Origin: Syngnathus acus
Lineage: Eukaryota; Chordata; Actinopteri; Syngnathiformes; Syngnathidae
DNA length: 64,000 nucleotides
NCBI RefSeq assembly: GCF_901709675.1
Contig: NC_051092.1
Location: 13,144,491-13,208,490, forward strand
Direction: 5' to 3'
The translations under genes were made by a program, and so were the position numbers. Positions within the stretch are counted from its first letter, which is position 1; every line of letters starts with the position of its first letter. The notes beneath the pieces were generated by a model. It worked only from the letters and a program-made list of their open reading frames with translations. It had not been told where the DNA came from and ran no database searches. This document shows positions 1-13,745 of this stretch, piece after piece.

Positions 1-1793
1 ATGGCTGCTGATGACCAGTTCATGCTAGAGTCACAGGAAGAGCGTACAAAACACATTATGACGCTTCAGTGGACGTTGGCTCTGGACGTACATGGGTCAT
101 GCTAGGCATGAAAATGACTACAACGGCACACCGAATAAATCTAACGATGCTTGTTTGACTCCACTCAGCTGCTGTAGGCTGATTCACTGCTCTACTCGTC
201 TCTCATGCAAAAAGCCAGACACCAGAACAAAAACTGTCAAGCAGGAAGCATAATGCTTGGCAGTATTAACAAGGACAAATCATGGAAAAATAATAAGCAT
301 GAAAAAAAGTTGCTTCCTCACATTTACAAGCAAATTGTTTGTACTGACTTGCTCATCACAAAATGACTGCAAGAGGCATCTGTTTGTGTTATTTCACTTG
401 CCTTGGATCAGTAAAATTGGTGAGATAAAGCGAGCTTTAGAAGTACTTAAATAAATGTGTGAGACTTCATAAAAGATCCCCAACATTTGTCTCGCATATG
501 CGAAGCATCACATGAATCTAAATGTTAGGCAGATCCAGTTTTCTCAGTTTTGATGACTGTGGAGTGTATTAAAGCGATTAGATTTGTGCAAGCCGTGCAA
601 AGGGTTGGGTGCAGTTCCACTGTAAAATGTTTTTATGAAGCCATAAGTCTGACTGCTTTAGGCGACAATATTTATCTTGGACAGCCGCATCTACGTCAAG
701 AGCAACTTAATGACCAGTTGAACAGCATGACGATTTGACCTTGAAATGGGAGCTTTGGAGTACAAGCGGGTGGTAATTTCAATAACATAAAGCTTTTTTT
801 CCTTGTTCAAGGGAGTATTAAAGCAGCACCACTTGGCAACCAAAAACGACGGAGTTGAGACGATGGCGGCAGAATGTGAGCGTGCGATGCGGCCTGCGTC
901 GCATTTATTATTTCATCTTTTATTCACACGTTTGACTCAGCAAGGTCTGTGCGCTGTCTACGGTCATCAGAGAGGACGGGACAAACACTCCATGCTTGAA
1001 GAACATTTACAGTTCCATCGAGTTTCCCACAGGACTGCAGCAAAGACACAAGCCAATGACAGCCCACTAAAGTATGCTCTTTTAAATGACACCCTTTATA
1101 ACTCACTGATAAAGTACGAAAGAATAAAGTACGAGTACCAACTAATCCCTGGCCTCTAATAAACCTGTGTACATGTAGAAGGACATAAATCTTTACTTCC
1201 TCTTTTTATATGAAGGTGGAAAAAGTTCCATTGGAGCATTAAGAGAGAGACTGACATAAGGCCCGTGGGTAGGTTTCCACCATTAGCTTGTAAAGCGAGA
1301 GAGTTGTCCGTGACATTCCCAGAGGGCCTCAGTAGCAGGAATGCACGAATCTGCAAGAACCGTGAATGTACAAAGACAGATTTTCCTGACCGACTGCGCA
1401 GGGCTTCTCAAAGGACATGCTGGCGTGACAATGGAGCTTGAAGCTGCTACTATAGGGGGGGAAAAAAAAAAAGCCAAACGCATGAGAAGCTTGAGGTCCT
1501 CTGGGAAAATAAATGAGACACAGCCATGTTTTTTGAGCGCCGCCTCACAATGCCCAAAAGATACATACGTCAGTCATTCTTCCACTGATGTGGTTGTCGC
1601 TGGACTTTAAAAATATCTTTCACACACAGCAGAGATAACAGTGTTGGTAACAGTTTGAATGATAACTAAATATTGAAATTGCCCCAAAGAAATATTCTCC
1701 ACTGGACTAATCTCCATTTTTGATGTTTGAGCCATATCTGCTTATAGCCTCTAGTGACTAGAAGATAGCCCACGAGTTGCACACTGTGCCAGC

Positions 1794-1834
1794 AAAGGCC
1801 ATGACAGCCTAAAGGCCATGACAGCCTAAAGGCC
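1794..1834. repeat. 17-bp tandem duplication
   Basis: The unit AAAGGCCATGACAGCCT occurs twice head to tail (1794-1810 and 1811-1827), followed by a partial third unit AAAGGCC. It looks like a simple local duplication. Confidence 0.9.
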
Positions 1835-2064
1835 ACATGCTTACACTCAGACTTAAAAAAAAAAAACACTTTCTCCGGTGATGTATATTGCATGCCCAAC
1901 TGACAATGATCCATTTCAGCATGTAGGCATAACTAGCTAGCTAATTGCATGTTGCAAATGTGCCTCGTAAGCATTGATGCAGATGGCGGCACTCAATTTC
2001 TCAAATACTGTGGGGGGTCTGGGATGGGGCTCATCATAAGTGAGTAGTTAGCTGGTCTCCATTA

Positions 2065-2370
2065 GCATATCACTTTATTTATATAGCACATTTAAAACAA
2101 CAAAGTTAAATCAAAGTTACCAAAGGGAAGATGGACCTTATGTATCAAAGGACCAGAGGGATTCTTGAAAGAACATTATGTGCCAAGCCACTGAGGCACT
2201 TAAAAACAAGCAATAAAAAATATTAAATCAATCTTATAAAGCATAGGTAGATTTGACTGTCATCTGCATAATGCCATGTTTTCTAAAAAAAAATCGATCA
2301 TAGGAAGGAAACAAGTACAGCATAAATAAAAGAGGCCTAAGGATTGAGCCCTGAGGCACTCCACAGTTCA
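2065..2370. repeat. Degenerate fish interspersed-repeat fragment
   Basis: The string TTATTTATATAGCACATTT near 2076 and the phrase ATTGAGCCCTGAGGCACTCC near 2344 resemble pieces of very common teleost interspersed repeats. The family assignment is from memory of such sequences, not from a search. No coding content is seen. Confidence 0.35.
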
Positions 2371-3989
2371 TACAGCATCCCTCAGAGACTGACACAGAAG
2401 TTTCTTTCAATCAGACATGACTTATGCTTGCAAAATGAGTCATTTGCTTTTTGACTCATAGCTCTTCGTAACTGTGAAGGTTTCTTAATACTATGCGGTT
2501 ATAAAATTAAAAGCTACTACATAGCACAGTAACATAACAGTGTAACATAACATTGTGTTTGTAGTTTGCTGTGGTGTAGGATAGAAAGATGTTTCTGAGG
2601 ATTTGCTTCCATGTTGTGAATCAATGGACGCTGTACTTAATGGTGTGTCCATTGAGTGACGATGGCAAAGTGAAGAACAGCCACATAAGAGAAATAAACA
2701 CATTTTGCAGTTACGACCTGCAAACGTCTGTTACACGAGTGCACATGAATTTGGTCTACAGGCCTTGTGCATAAACAATCACACATCCACGTATGTGTTC
2801 GGTCCGACCACAAGCTGGACAAACATTGGTGACAACTTTTAAATCTGACATTTAAACATGGAAGGAATCCTTACAAAAATATACAAAGCACTTGTTATTC
2901 TTTTAACAACAACACGGAAGTCTACATAATTTTGGTCACAGCCATGAGTGCTACCGCACACATGCATACACAAAACCACGCTAGCAGTGTTTACCAAGCC
3001 ATGTGACTGGAGATGCGATGCATGCGGTGACGTCAGTGTGCATTCCACGCATTCATCGGGCTCGGTTCTCACTGATAGCGTGTCGAAAGCTGCGGCGAGG
3101 TTAGAGCGGAGATCACGCGTTTGCTGGGCCTGTGTTACTCTTACTGAACTTCTCCCAATCAAATAAATAAACAAGCTGTTTTGTCTTGGCCATCTGCATG
3201 CTCACGAAACCAAGAGCACAACTGTGAACCGCTATGTGTATTAAAGTACACAACACGAATAAATAATAGCACAGCTGATGTCAAGATGAAGGCCAGCAAC
3301 TGTAAAAAAAAAATACCACACTCACATTCAAGACATCACTGAATGGGAACAGAATTCATCAGCTCAATGCGTAAGTCAAATCATAACAATACAGCTCAAA
3401 TGTGACAAAGTCTCCGATATCCAAACAGAATGAATTAAAGGCTGGAATATTCAAAGATGTCACAATGGCTTCAATTCAAAATCAAAGTCTGCTTTTGCAA
3501 TTGTGAACACAACAGTGGCAACAGAAGCCTTTGACATCACACTCCCAAGACAGCAAACACGATGGTCATGATGCAACTATTTCAAATTTGTTGTTCTCAT
3601 AATTAGCCACTTAGATATGATGGCAGGGCTAAATCAAATGGGGCTGTGAGCTCACGTCCAGCTGAGAATCACATGTCCAAAAAAGGAGGTCTGCCGCCTG
3701 AAGCTGCAGCGATTTATCACGTATAAATTAGAACAACTTTGATTGCACTTTACGCAAAGCAAGCAGAAACAAATAACGTGTTGCAACTCTGGTTAAATGA
3801 TGCTCACCAGCTTGGATTGTTTACACAATTGTGTTTAAAAAAAACAAAACAGGCCCAGTGGAAGAGTTAACTGGCGTAATGGGAAGTACTTCCATTAATT
3901 AGGAGAGGGCTACCATAAACAGGAGTCATAAACAGCTTGATGGGGCTAAGTTGTGCGTGACGTACAAGCGAGGAATGCTAAGAGCCATT

Positions 3990-4540
3990 ATGGCTCCATA
4001 TAGAACAATGCATTTGCTCTGCATGTATGCAAATGAAGATCAACTTTTTATATCCTCCTGAGACCGAGAGATTGTTTTTTTTTTTTACACCACACAATTG
4101 TTAGGGGTGGAAAAAATATTACGACAGTAAAAAAATGTAGAAATAATGGCTCCATACAGTCCAATGCATTTGCATTTGCACTGCATGCATGCAAATGGAG
4201 ATCAACTTTTTATATCCTCCGGAAACCCAGAGGACAAAAAAAAACGTATTTTGAATTACTTTTCTTTACACCACATGGTTCTTAGGGGTGGAAAAAAACA
4301 TTACAACAGTTAAAAAAAAAAAAGTCAAATAATGTGTTCATTTATTTTATACAATATGACATTTTGAGAGGACATTGGGACTTGGTTATGGCATATGTGA
4401 AGAGCCTTGGATGTCCTCTGTAAGGGCCAACAGGAACTAACACATATGGCTTCAGAGATACGGATCAAAAAAATCCAAAACGTACATCCTCCACGGAGGC
4501 CAAAAATGAATTGCTGGGTCTCAGGAGGCTATCGCTGATC
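3990..4540. repeat. Tandemly duplicated repeat with inverted ends
   Basis: A block starting ATGGCTCCATA and ending in a GGGGTGGAAAAAA-type stretch is present twice in direct order (about 3990-4128 and 4146-4313), with small indels. The string TCCTCCTGAGACC (about 4053-4065) recurs as its reverse complement near 4518-4530, within a longer imperfect match between about 4038-4075 and 4505-4540. This suggests a palindromic or foldback non-autonomous element whose left end has been duplicated. No coding capacity. Confidence 0.55.
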
Positions 4541-5067
4541 TCAAAATTGCCGACACACCAATAATAAATAGCCAATGTTACAGTGAAAAGGTTGGGGGGG
4601 GAGCCAACAAAGCATTTTGCACATAACAGTTCATTTCATCCATAACAAACCGGTGTTAATGGACAGCAAACAAGCTAGCAGCATTGAGTGCATCGCAAAT
4701 GACTGCAGAAAAAAAAATGGTTGCATGTTGCGTATTGTCCTCTGTGCAATTGTGGGGTCACAGCTGATGACTTTGCCCTTTGCCAGGTTCGATCCATCTG
4801 CTGAGATGGCACTTTGGCTCAAAACTCTGTGTCTGTGTGGGGGCGGTGGGGTGGAGGTGCATTCAGCAGTGCCTGTGTTGGCAGAGCACAGTCTGCCTGT
4901 GGCAATAAAGTCCTCAAATGCACCTCATTAGATTAGAGCTCCATACAGCTGCCAGTGTCAAACCTCCAGTCACATGGACCAGCACACTAATGTACTTTAG
5001 TGCGTGTGTGCGCGTGCATGTGTGTGTTTATGAGTAACAAAGGAAAGCCATGCCAGCAAGAGTTTTC

Positions 5068-5115
5068 TTTTTTTTTTTTTTTTGTGCGGTGGGCGACTGG
5101 TTAGCATGTGTGACT
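5068..5115 (+). repeat. Poly-T tract next to a degenerate SINE-like fragment
   Basis: A run of 16 T (5068-5083) is followed by GCGGTGGGCGACTGGTTAGC, which resembles the 5' end of a widespread tRNA-related fish repeat family (a phrase of the type gtggTTAGCatgt). It is too short and degenerate to be a tRNA gene. Confidence 0.4.
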
Positions 5116-6685
5116 AAGGTGCAGCTATCAGGAGGTGGTTGTAATGAATTTTGATTCATCATTTGCAATAAAAAAATGGATTTGACATGGGAATGTCACA
5201 TTGTCTGAAGGTGAGTGTTTGGCCTCTTGCCCAAAGCAAGCTGAGTTAGGCTCCAAATCAAAATGTATCATTTTAAACACAAATATTTTGGGAAGGCCTT
5301 GAACACACCACAACTAGTCAGACTCTAGTTGATTAGACTGTGTTGATTAGTTCATTTCGTTAGTCGAGCGTCATTGAGCCAGTATTAACTTTTGCCCTTT
5401 TTAACATTGACTTTTTCATGAAAGCAAGGAAATGGGTGTTTCCTCCCTAAGCAATGACAGCAGACATAACACAGACGGATTGTCCGTTTTATGGTCGTCC
5501 GTCAGTGTGTCATTGTGTCAAAGGGATTTGTCCAGGCTAGCCTGATTAATTCCACCATCACCACTGAACGGAATTAGAATCAGCATAAATCGAGTTGACG
5601 TCATTATTTTTTATTTTTAATCTAGTGGAAATGTGAGTAATGTTGCAGTGATGCTTCATTGTACAATAACTTTTTGATGCAACATTTAAATCTTAATGAA
5701 ACCATTCAAGCATATCCGGTACGCTTATTCTTTGTATTTTTCGTAAGTTTAGATACACTTTGGTGCCATGCTGCCACTTGCAAGTCAGTCTTGGAACTGC
5801 AATAAACATTTAGTTTGGGGGAGGAGACTCGGAAGTGCTACGTTACACGTTAGATATTTTTACTACATTGTTTTTGTCTCCATAGGTTTAACTTTTTTTT
5901 TTTTAATTAATTCCCAGTTTTTTCTGTGCAGCCTGAAAGTAAAAAAAAAAGCTGTCGTTCCATCTTTGAATTTGGCGATGCCTCCAATTTTCTGCATTCA
6001 TGAAAACAAATATACAAAGGAATACATTCAATTTTCACACGGGACATTTCTGTCAAAGCAAGCAAAGAAAAAAACATTGAAAGTGGAAAGTGAACCGGAG
6101 GCCTGGTGGTTAGTTGGAAGGCAACGGTGCATACGGTAAGCCAGGAGACACGTCTGGTGTGGAACACGAAGAGAGGGATCGGCAGGAATTGGAGAGTTAA
6201 GAGAGGAGAAGAAAGGCCCAGTAAGCGTCAGAATGTAGGTCTCGTCATAGAAAAAGCTGGAAGGCAGGAAGATGACTACAATAAGAAGAAGGGAGGAGTG
6301 GACCAAAGTGAGAGTGGAAGAGGTAGAAGAGGATGAGGAGGGAATAAAGACAAGATAGAAGACTACAAAGTGTGGGATTACATATTACAAGAGCGCATTG
6401 GGAAACTATGGATTGGAACTTGGAGGGGGGGGGGGTGTTAACTCAAGTCATCCTGTATCCATCCAGGACGCATATGACAAGATGTTCAGGGGGGGGGAAA
6501 AAAATGAACACACCTCCCCAGATTGGGAAGCACTGTGTTGCCATGGAAACGGCTCTGACGTCAGAACAGGCATTATGTGATTACTCATAGTCTGTTCAGG
6601 AGCAGACCAATAAAACAGGGGCCATTACTCACACACGGGGAGATGGCCAGATCTCAGGTTACACACATGCTGGAATATGCACGTG

Positions 6686-6702
6686 CACACACACACACAC
6701 AC
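6686..6702. repeat. (CA)n microsatellite
   Basis: A short uninterrupted CA dinucleotide run read directly in the sequence. Confidence 0.9.
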
Positions 6703-9700
6703 GGAATGGGTGTATGGACACACATGGGACGCCACACTCAAAGAATTCATTTTTAATGCATAAATGTAAACAGGATGGATTAGCGACTTGAAAAAAAATC
6801 TTGTGGCCACAAAGCCACACATTGTGAAATCTGAACGGAATTTAGAAAAAGAATTCAACGGCAATAAAATGCTGCCATTTGTTAAAATCAACCGGCAAAA
6901 ATTCTTACGACTTTCATAAAAAGAAAACAGCCCATATTAACACAGCAGAATTCATTCAAGAACCTTACAACTGAAACTATATTTAATATTCAGATAAATT
7001 AAAAGGTAATCAAGCCTTTTTTCACTGTTAAAATCAAATCCAAAAGCAATATACCCTCCCACCCAATTGTACACGGGCACCCATGTTTGCCAATGCACAT
7101 CAAACATGTACATTGACACGTCCACTATTGTGTGGCACACACATACACATTCCGCTGACTTCCTCTTAGCGTCTCCCACACATTCTCCACTGGGAGTTAA
7201 AACACTGTTAGAGCTGATAAGGATCCTAGCAAACAGTGAAGATAAACAGTCCGTCTGGTAATTAAGAGCAAGCTGCCAATCAGAGAAGAGGACGTCCAGA
7301 CAAGCATGCCATACAGACGCCGTTACCCATCCATTGTATGTTCCCACCCTAAAGATCATTAGTCTAGACATAGGGCAAGTGTCACCGGCTAAAAATTAGG
7401 AACACCCTACACCAGCTACACAATCACATACAGTATTTCTATCATTTAAATAAAAAATAAAAAACAAGTACCTGTCTTTTATTTTTTAGTAAAATTCTAA
7501 AAAAAATCATAAAAAGAGGAATTATAATTGAACCTTGAAGTTTGACCACAATTCAATTTGAACTTCGTCCACTTTCTAAATTTCCCATCTATCCGTCTGT
7601 GCCTGCCAAAGAGTATACAGTTTTTTTTTTGTTTTTTTTTAAAAAAGGTCAGTCCAAGTTCATTCTAAATGATATTTGTGGCTTTCAAAATTCATTTGAG
7701 ATATTCAGTCAAATATTAAAATCAGCACCTAAATGATCACATCTTCATGCAGTCGATAAGATGTTTGAACATGAAATTCAAAATGGAATTTGTCCCAGAT
7801 CTTCGACCTTTTCACAGGGAGGACAATGTACTCGAGTTCCACTTCTCTCCTGACATGTTATCTTAACAGGGAATCTGTCATCCTTAACCAAATAAACCTT
7901 TCCATAGTCAACGTTGGTAAAAATGCTATCTACTATTTTTAACTCAAGTCGACAATGACGGATGACGGTGACCCGAAGACACCGTGGTGCCGAGTGACTC
8001 CGAAATATCCACACAGACAATAACTTTCACTGTGACCTCATTTTGTTTTTGTACGCTGCGTCACATCGCGCGAACGTCATCCAGCATCTATTCCACTGCG
8101 CTTAATGTGAACCAAGCGAGTCCAGTTATTACATTTGGGACAAGCGTTCGGTGTCACTTCTCTGGCACAAATGTGAGTGAGCGCCTGCCAAACCTAATCT
8201 AGCGCACACTGCATCACAGACTAATTTGGTTTCGATGATAGTGTATCTGAGCTGATCTCATTAAAGGCTTACGATCCCAACAGTACACCATCCGTCCATC
8301 TGTCCCCGTGAACAGCTTTCGCTGGAGCACCTCACACCAGGACAGACATCTTAATGAGTGCGAATATATGAAAAACGAAATATGCACCTCATTCAAGAAA
8401 AATCATTGTCAGTTTAGTACCAAATATCTAATTAACTGGGACCAGTTTGAGCTAAGATGATGCCAGTTGATTCACACTCACTTCAATTGTAATTGACTGA
8501 GAAATGTATTGTGATTTGTTATTGGTTTGACCAACAGTGCTTAAACGGTGATGGAAAACTGCGAAGGCTCAATCAGCTTGCCCACCAGATTTTCCATACA
8601 AAATTGCCGAAACAAGTCCTGAACGCAAACGATATCATCGTTGGGCCCTGTTCAATCCAATTTTACTCAAAACATATTAAACCACGCAAAAATGTTCAAC
8701 TTCAATGACAGAAAAGAAAACTACCATTCACAATCAGAGATAATTCCGAATTAATGCCGACTGTACAAGTGAGGTTTCCTGCTCAGAAGACTTAAATAAA
8801 CCATGTTGCAACATTAATCTGATCTTAATTAAGCCACAGATCAGTTTCTCAGTGTCAAATGCAGACAATGCAGTTGAGCAGCCATTTTTTTTTCCTGCTT
8901 CTGGAAACTCCAACGTGATTATTTCGACCCACTAATACATTGTGAGGCAGTCATGTTCCACCCATTACACATGTGAGAGGAATGTTGTTCTGCGGTGGCC
9001 TTAAAAGTCAAATAAAATACAAGAGCTGAAGCGTGTTTGCCCAGTAGAACACATCCTGGTCTGGTCTGGCCTGAATCCATACTTGGTCCAATCCACTCAG
9101 ATACACAAATACAAATACGCTAACAAATTGCAGCTGCGGGGCTCCAACTCACGGCCTTTTCTTTACTTTCCGTCTTTAAAACGTGGGCACAACACCAACG
9201 CTGCTCCTTTAGTCTTCCCTCTCACTAACATACAGTAAGTGAGAGCTGAACCATTCCTACAAATCTTACAGTTTTGCTCCCCGTAATGGAGTGGCTACTT
9301 CTCAGAGTTGCACTTTTGTATACTTCAGCTTCGTGTGTGCAAAGGTGGTAGGAGCTCATTCGCGGCTCCGTCTTGCAATGTGAGTCTTGTCCAACATGCT
9401 CTCAAACGTAAATTCGTACTTTCACATCCTCTCTACAGCTCAGCACCATATGTCAGTGGCCCGCGCAGAGTCCCTGTCTGTCTAATGGACTGCACAGATG
9501 CCACTTTTCCTGGAAGGATTCTTCTTCTCCTCAGCCGAGCATGTGTGCGCAAACAGTCCAACACGTCTCCCTCAATATGTTTCACTGCTGTCTGGAAACA
9601 ATAAAAACGGTGCACGGCAAGGCGTGATGAGGGGTGTGGAGAGGAGGAAAAAAAAAAAAAGTGCAAATTGGCACAGGGAGAATGTGGAAACATAACGGGA

Positions 9701-10344
9701 AGGTTAGGCTGCTGTTTGGATGAGCCATGTTAAAAGAGGAAGAGGGAAAGGCAACAGAGGTCATTCGTACCAATGGCCAGAGGAGTGTGGACAGATTATT
9801 GACTTGATGACACAATCAAGCCTATCAGGGGCTAAAAGCTTTTGTTTTTGAATTTGGACCTGGCTAGCAGAGATGACTGAAACGAGCCTTTGGATGGTTC
9901 TTAATGTTCAGCCCTAGTGCAGACATGAATGAGTGTTCCTTGCAGCGTCGCAACAGAATCATTTCCTGTTGCCTTTGTCGGCGTGTCGGGTGACCTCCAA
10001 AAATGCACTACAGCGACCAGGGAGCTGAATGAGCATCCATCAAGAGTAACCTTTACAGGCATGTAATGTTGTCAAGCCACCGACCCTCAATATCAGAAAG
10101 TATCACGCTCACCGGCCAGGGTGTGACCAAGTGTAAAGACTTTAGTTACAGTAAATTAAGTTGTTCCTTTGAAGGACACCGATCTTCATTACAGCTGACA
10201 TTTCCAACTCATAATAAAAACAACAGTCTTGAAAAAAAGAAGAAAAAAAAACACCTCCAGAACCTGCAACCTGTCACTTGACATTTGTCTCCCTTCATGA
10301 ATAAATAGAAAAACAAACCAGAGTTCAGCAACAGTAGGATTTTA

Positions 10345-10400
10345 TAACTGGCGGCAAAGACAAAGCGCTTTACGAGAACATAAAATAACGATTCAACACA
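10345..10400. repeat. Possible fragment of a fish interspersed repeat
   Basis: The text AAAGCGCTTTACGAGAACAT resembles the 'aaagtgctttac' segment of a common teleost repeat, probably the same family as the fragment near 2076. Short, degenerate and non-coding. Confidence 0.25.
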
Positions 10401-13097
10401 AAATATCACATAAAACATTGGCAATATTACAAAGACAATGCCAGAATACAAACCAATCTGTTAATAGTAAAAATTCTAACCTCCCAGAGAGGACACATAT
10501 GCTGCCTGGATACAAAAAAAAAAGATATTCTTACAAGTTATCAAGAAGTGTGCCTCAGACGAGGTGTTTACATGGGGAATTAGTCAAGCCAGTGACGCTC
10601 GTATGCAAACCACAGAAACTCTCAGATCGCTGGCTGAACTGCCAACCTCCAATAAAATGACAACAAAGGCTCTGGGAGCTGAAGGGTGGTCCATTCATCT
10701 ATTTTACGGAAAAATAAAATCAAATAAAAGGCAGAGGGGATGAAGCCTTGTCATGCGCGTCTTTGGGAAGAAGAACGAGGACAGTTTCCTATAAAAGATG
10801 ATGTGTGTTGTTGCTTTCACACTTGTAGTTTGCTTTCTCTGGCTTGAATTAGCTGATGGGTTTGTAAACTGGATTTTTCCATCTGTTTTGTTTTCTTTTC
10901 ACAAAGTAGAATACAACTGAACAACAAGAGGTCACTATGGGGTTGTAAGAGTCAAACCTGGGAGAATGGACATCCTAGTACTGGGTAACTTATCTTTTTC
11001 GGAACTAGATGGTCATTCTGCCACTTCAGAGTCAAACGTGATTGTATATTTGTCTTTCAGAATGGATCATGGTTGTGTTGCGTGCAGTTTGTTTCCAACA
11101 CTAACACTGAGGGGGTGCTTGACTTTGTCCGCTCTCACGCTCAATTACGTAGTTCATACCGAAGGAAACAAATCACAACAAAGGAGAAGATAAGCTCGCG
11201 TTTGATTAAAACAGACTCAAGGATCCGAGTGTGAACGCAGAATCGGAAACAAAGGGAAAGAAGAGCTCAGTGGGATGTCTGTGAAGTCAAGGTTCTCCCG
11301 GGGTCAACCTCTCCAACCGTGTTCGCCTGATAGAACATGAGCGTTGTCGCCGAGAGACGTTTTGTAGCTGCTGCTTCAAGCTTGAATCGACCCTCCGAAA
11401 AAAAAAAACCTCTTCTGTCAGCGCTCAAGATGAAGACCACGTCACTTCACGCCTGTACGCGTGCAAAGAGATCCGGCGAACGTTCCAACATTCACTTTCT
11501 GTGTTTTTTTAAAAATGAAAAACGAAGGCTGAGTGTGTAAAGTTGGACGCACGCATGTGTGATGAGAGCGCGCTCATACGTACATGTGGGCTCATCTGTG
11601 CGACATCTGCTCGAGCCGCCCAAGGCTCCTCGCTACTTGAGAAGCGCGTCACGTTTCCCGGTGATGTCAAAAGAGCCTCCTGCGTTTCCACTCGGTGGAC
11701 CGTGTACAAAAACCACCACGTCAATCCTCATTCTTACAATGGAGGAAGTGTCTGACCGATCAGCTGTCAAAGCACTCACTCCTCTTACTTCATTTCAACG
11801 CTCAAGTGCAGCAAGACAAATTGCTGAGGGTGATTATCTCCAGCCAGCCAAGACAATACGGTATAAAATGTCAATGGGATGAAAGGGAGGTAATGACAGA
11901 GTAATAAGACAACGCTGGGAGCAAAAGAATTCAGGTCTTAGATCACATCTGTGATCTTCAGAATGTGTGAGCAGCTGACAATTTGACAAACTGTTCCAAA
12001 GTACAAAGAAGAGTTTGACCTATAAAAACCTTGCGCAATTCGAAAAAAAAGACACGACAAACTATTTTCTGAAAATACACTAATTCATGCCTGACATACA
12101 AAGTTCTGTGCTTTTGTCTGTAATACTCCAAGATGCCACCCAAATAACTTGCTCTTCATGTTAGCCAAACATTAGCTAGCACAAGATGGTAGCCAGATGG
12201 CCCGACTGACTGACTACTTCAATCGTCTGTACTGCAGTGTATAAAATATGCAAGAAATCATCAGACTAATTTTTCATTTCCCACCTCACATGCTCCATTT
12301 TTTGGCAGTACTATTTTCAGATGAAATGATGGCTGATGACATCAACAAAGGCTACTATAATAAAGTTGCAGTCATGTTTTTTTTTCAGGTGAATAGTGTC
12401 CCCAAGCGATGAAACAAGCAAATTGACCGATGGGACATTTTTGACAAGTGAGTAAAACATGGCATTGAGCAGTGAGAGGAACAGCAGAAGCCTTGTTGGC
12501 TGCAGGGCCAGACAAGATGGATGGCCAGCCAGTGAGGCAGCGGCAGGCAGAGGTTACAATAACACATTAGCTTGCATCACGCCAGCGGGAGACGCAGACA
12601 CACATGTCAAATATCTTACCAGTTTCACCACACTCAGGCGACAGTAAAGAATAATTGGTTTTACTTGCTACCAAGCAGCCGCCCAGTAAAAACACTGTAG
12701 ATCGCTAAAATGTAACATTAGCACAGATGCTACAGCTGACGCAACTTAAGGCGCTTTATTTTCTTGACCGGCAATTTAGTGCATGGCGTATCTCTGTATA
12801 ATTCCACTGATGTGTGCAGATTGGCGATCTGCAAGAGGGTGGGCTCCGCAGCTGTGGGAGTAGTCACAGCCAAGTTCAATCGTGGCCAGTCAAAGCGGAA
12901 AATGATCTAATTTCACTTATTTGGTCTGAAAAAGATCACTTATTTACTACAAACAATGCATCTTGGTTTGTCTGTAGCGAAAGGTGATCATGCTAATGAG
13001 AAAGATGCTTCTTCACTTCTTACAAGCCTGCGTCAATTTTGAATCTTGTAACAATATCAAACGGGGGTCCAACGCAGAGCCGGCAGACTGAGGAACG

Positions 13098-13745
13098 GTG
13101 GACGGGCAGCTCCCGACCGTCGAAAACCGAGGCCTGTCGGTGCTTCAACTTAATGTCGAGGGCCTTACCACCGCCAAACTCGAAGTCCTTCGGCACCTGG
13201 CCGACTCCAATGGGGCCGCGGTCCTGCTCCGACAAGAGACGCACTGCACGACCAACAACATCCTCAAAATCCCTGGGTTTCATCTCGCCGGGTCCATCAA
13301 CACCAAGCAACACGGTGTGGCAACCTTCGTCCGCACTGGAATAAGCTGGGCAGCCTGTAGCCAATCCCCACCAGGCTCCAACATCGAGTGGCTGGTTACT
13401 AAAATCCAGGAAACCTCAGTCATCAACGTCTACAAGCCCCCACCATCGGAGCTAACCACAACGTCACTCCCATCAGTAACTGCACCCGCAATCTATGCAG
13501 ACGATTTCAACTGCCAGCACACAGACTGGGGGTACAACCATTCAACTCCTAGCGGAGTGGCGCTGTGCGAATGGGGCTCCAACACTGATGCCCTGCTACT
13601 GTACGACCCCAAGGAACCCCCAACCTTCTTCTCTGCACGCTGGAACACCACCACCAACCCGGACCTGGCCTTCGCCATCTGCCGCAGCAACGACCCAAGA
13701 CCGGAGAGGCGTGTTCTTGACAGGTTCCCCTGCTCACACCACTGA
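13098..13745 (+). pseudogene. Endonuclease domain of the LINE ORF2 (interrupted)
   Basis: This open stretch encodes an apurinic-type endonuclease: LQLNVEGL at about residues 14-21, QETH near 50, VYKPP near 113 and the D-F-N motif near 143-145. In this EN family that motif is normally preceded by Gly; here it reads ADDFN, so Gly appears replaced by Asp. The domain ends in CSHH, the expected catalytic His region, directly followed by TGA at 13743-13745. The same reading frame continues beyond the stop, so the break is a single nonsense change, plausibly CGA to TGA by CpG decay. The first codon of the frame is GTG, not ATG, consistent with truncation. It would have nicked target DNA to prime reverse transcription; it is now presumed dead. 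Confidence 0.8.

Larger units (their letters stand above)
1..13059. other. Non-coding sequence, probably pde3a intron 1 (distal part)
   Basis: No exon with convincing splice sites and recognisable protein similarity was found on either strand. By gene order this lies downstream of pde3a exon 1 on the minus strand; mammalian PDE3A has a very large first intron, so an intronic assignment is inferred. It holds short tandem repeats, an inverted/tandem repeat at 3990-4540, degenerate fish repeat fragments (near 2065-2370, 5088-5115 and 10345-10400) and a modest CpG-rich patch near 11.33-11.72 kb. The short open frames here are of chance length, and many lack an ATG. Confidence 0.6.

Noticed and set aside
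5088-5130. tRNA-like text (GACTGGTTAGCATGTGTGAC)
   Set aside because: No cloverleaf pairing or B box could be completed; better read as a degenerate SINE-like fragment.
6660-6735. Regularly spaced CA blocks that superficially look like an array
   Set aside because: Simple-sequence repeats; no unique equal-length spacers, and the genome is eukaryotic, so not a CRISPR array.
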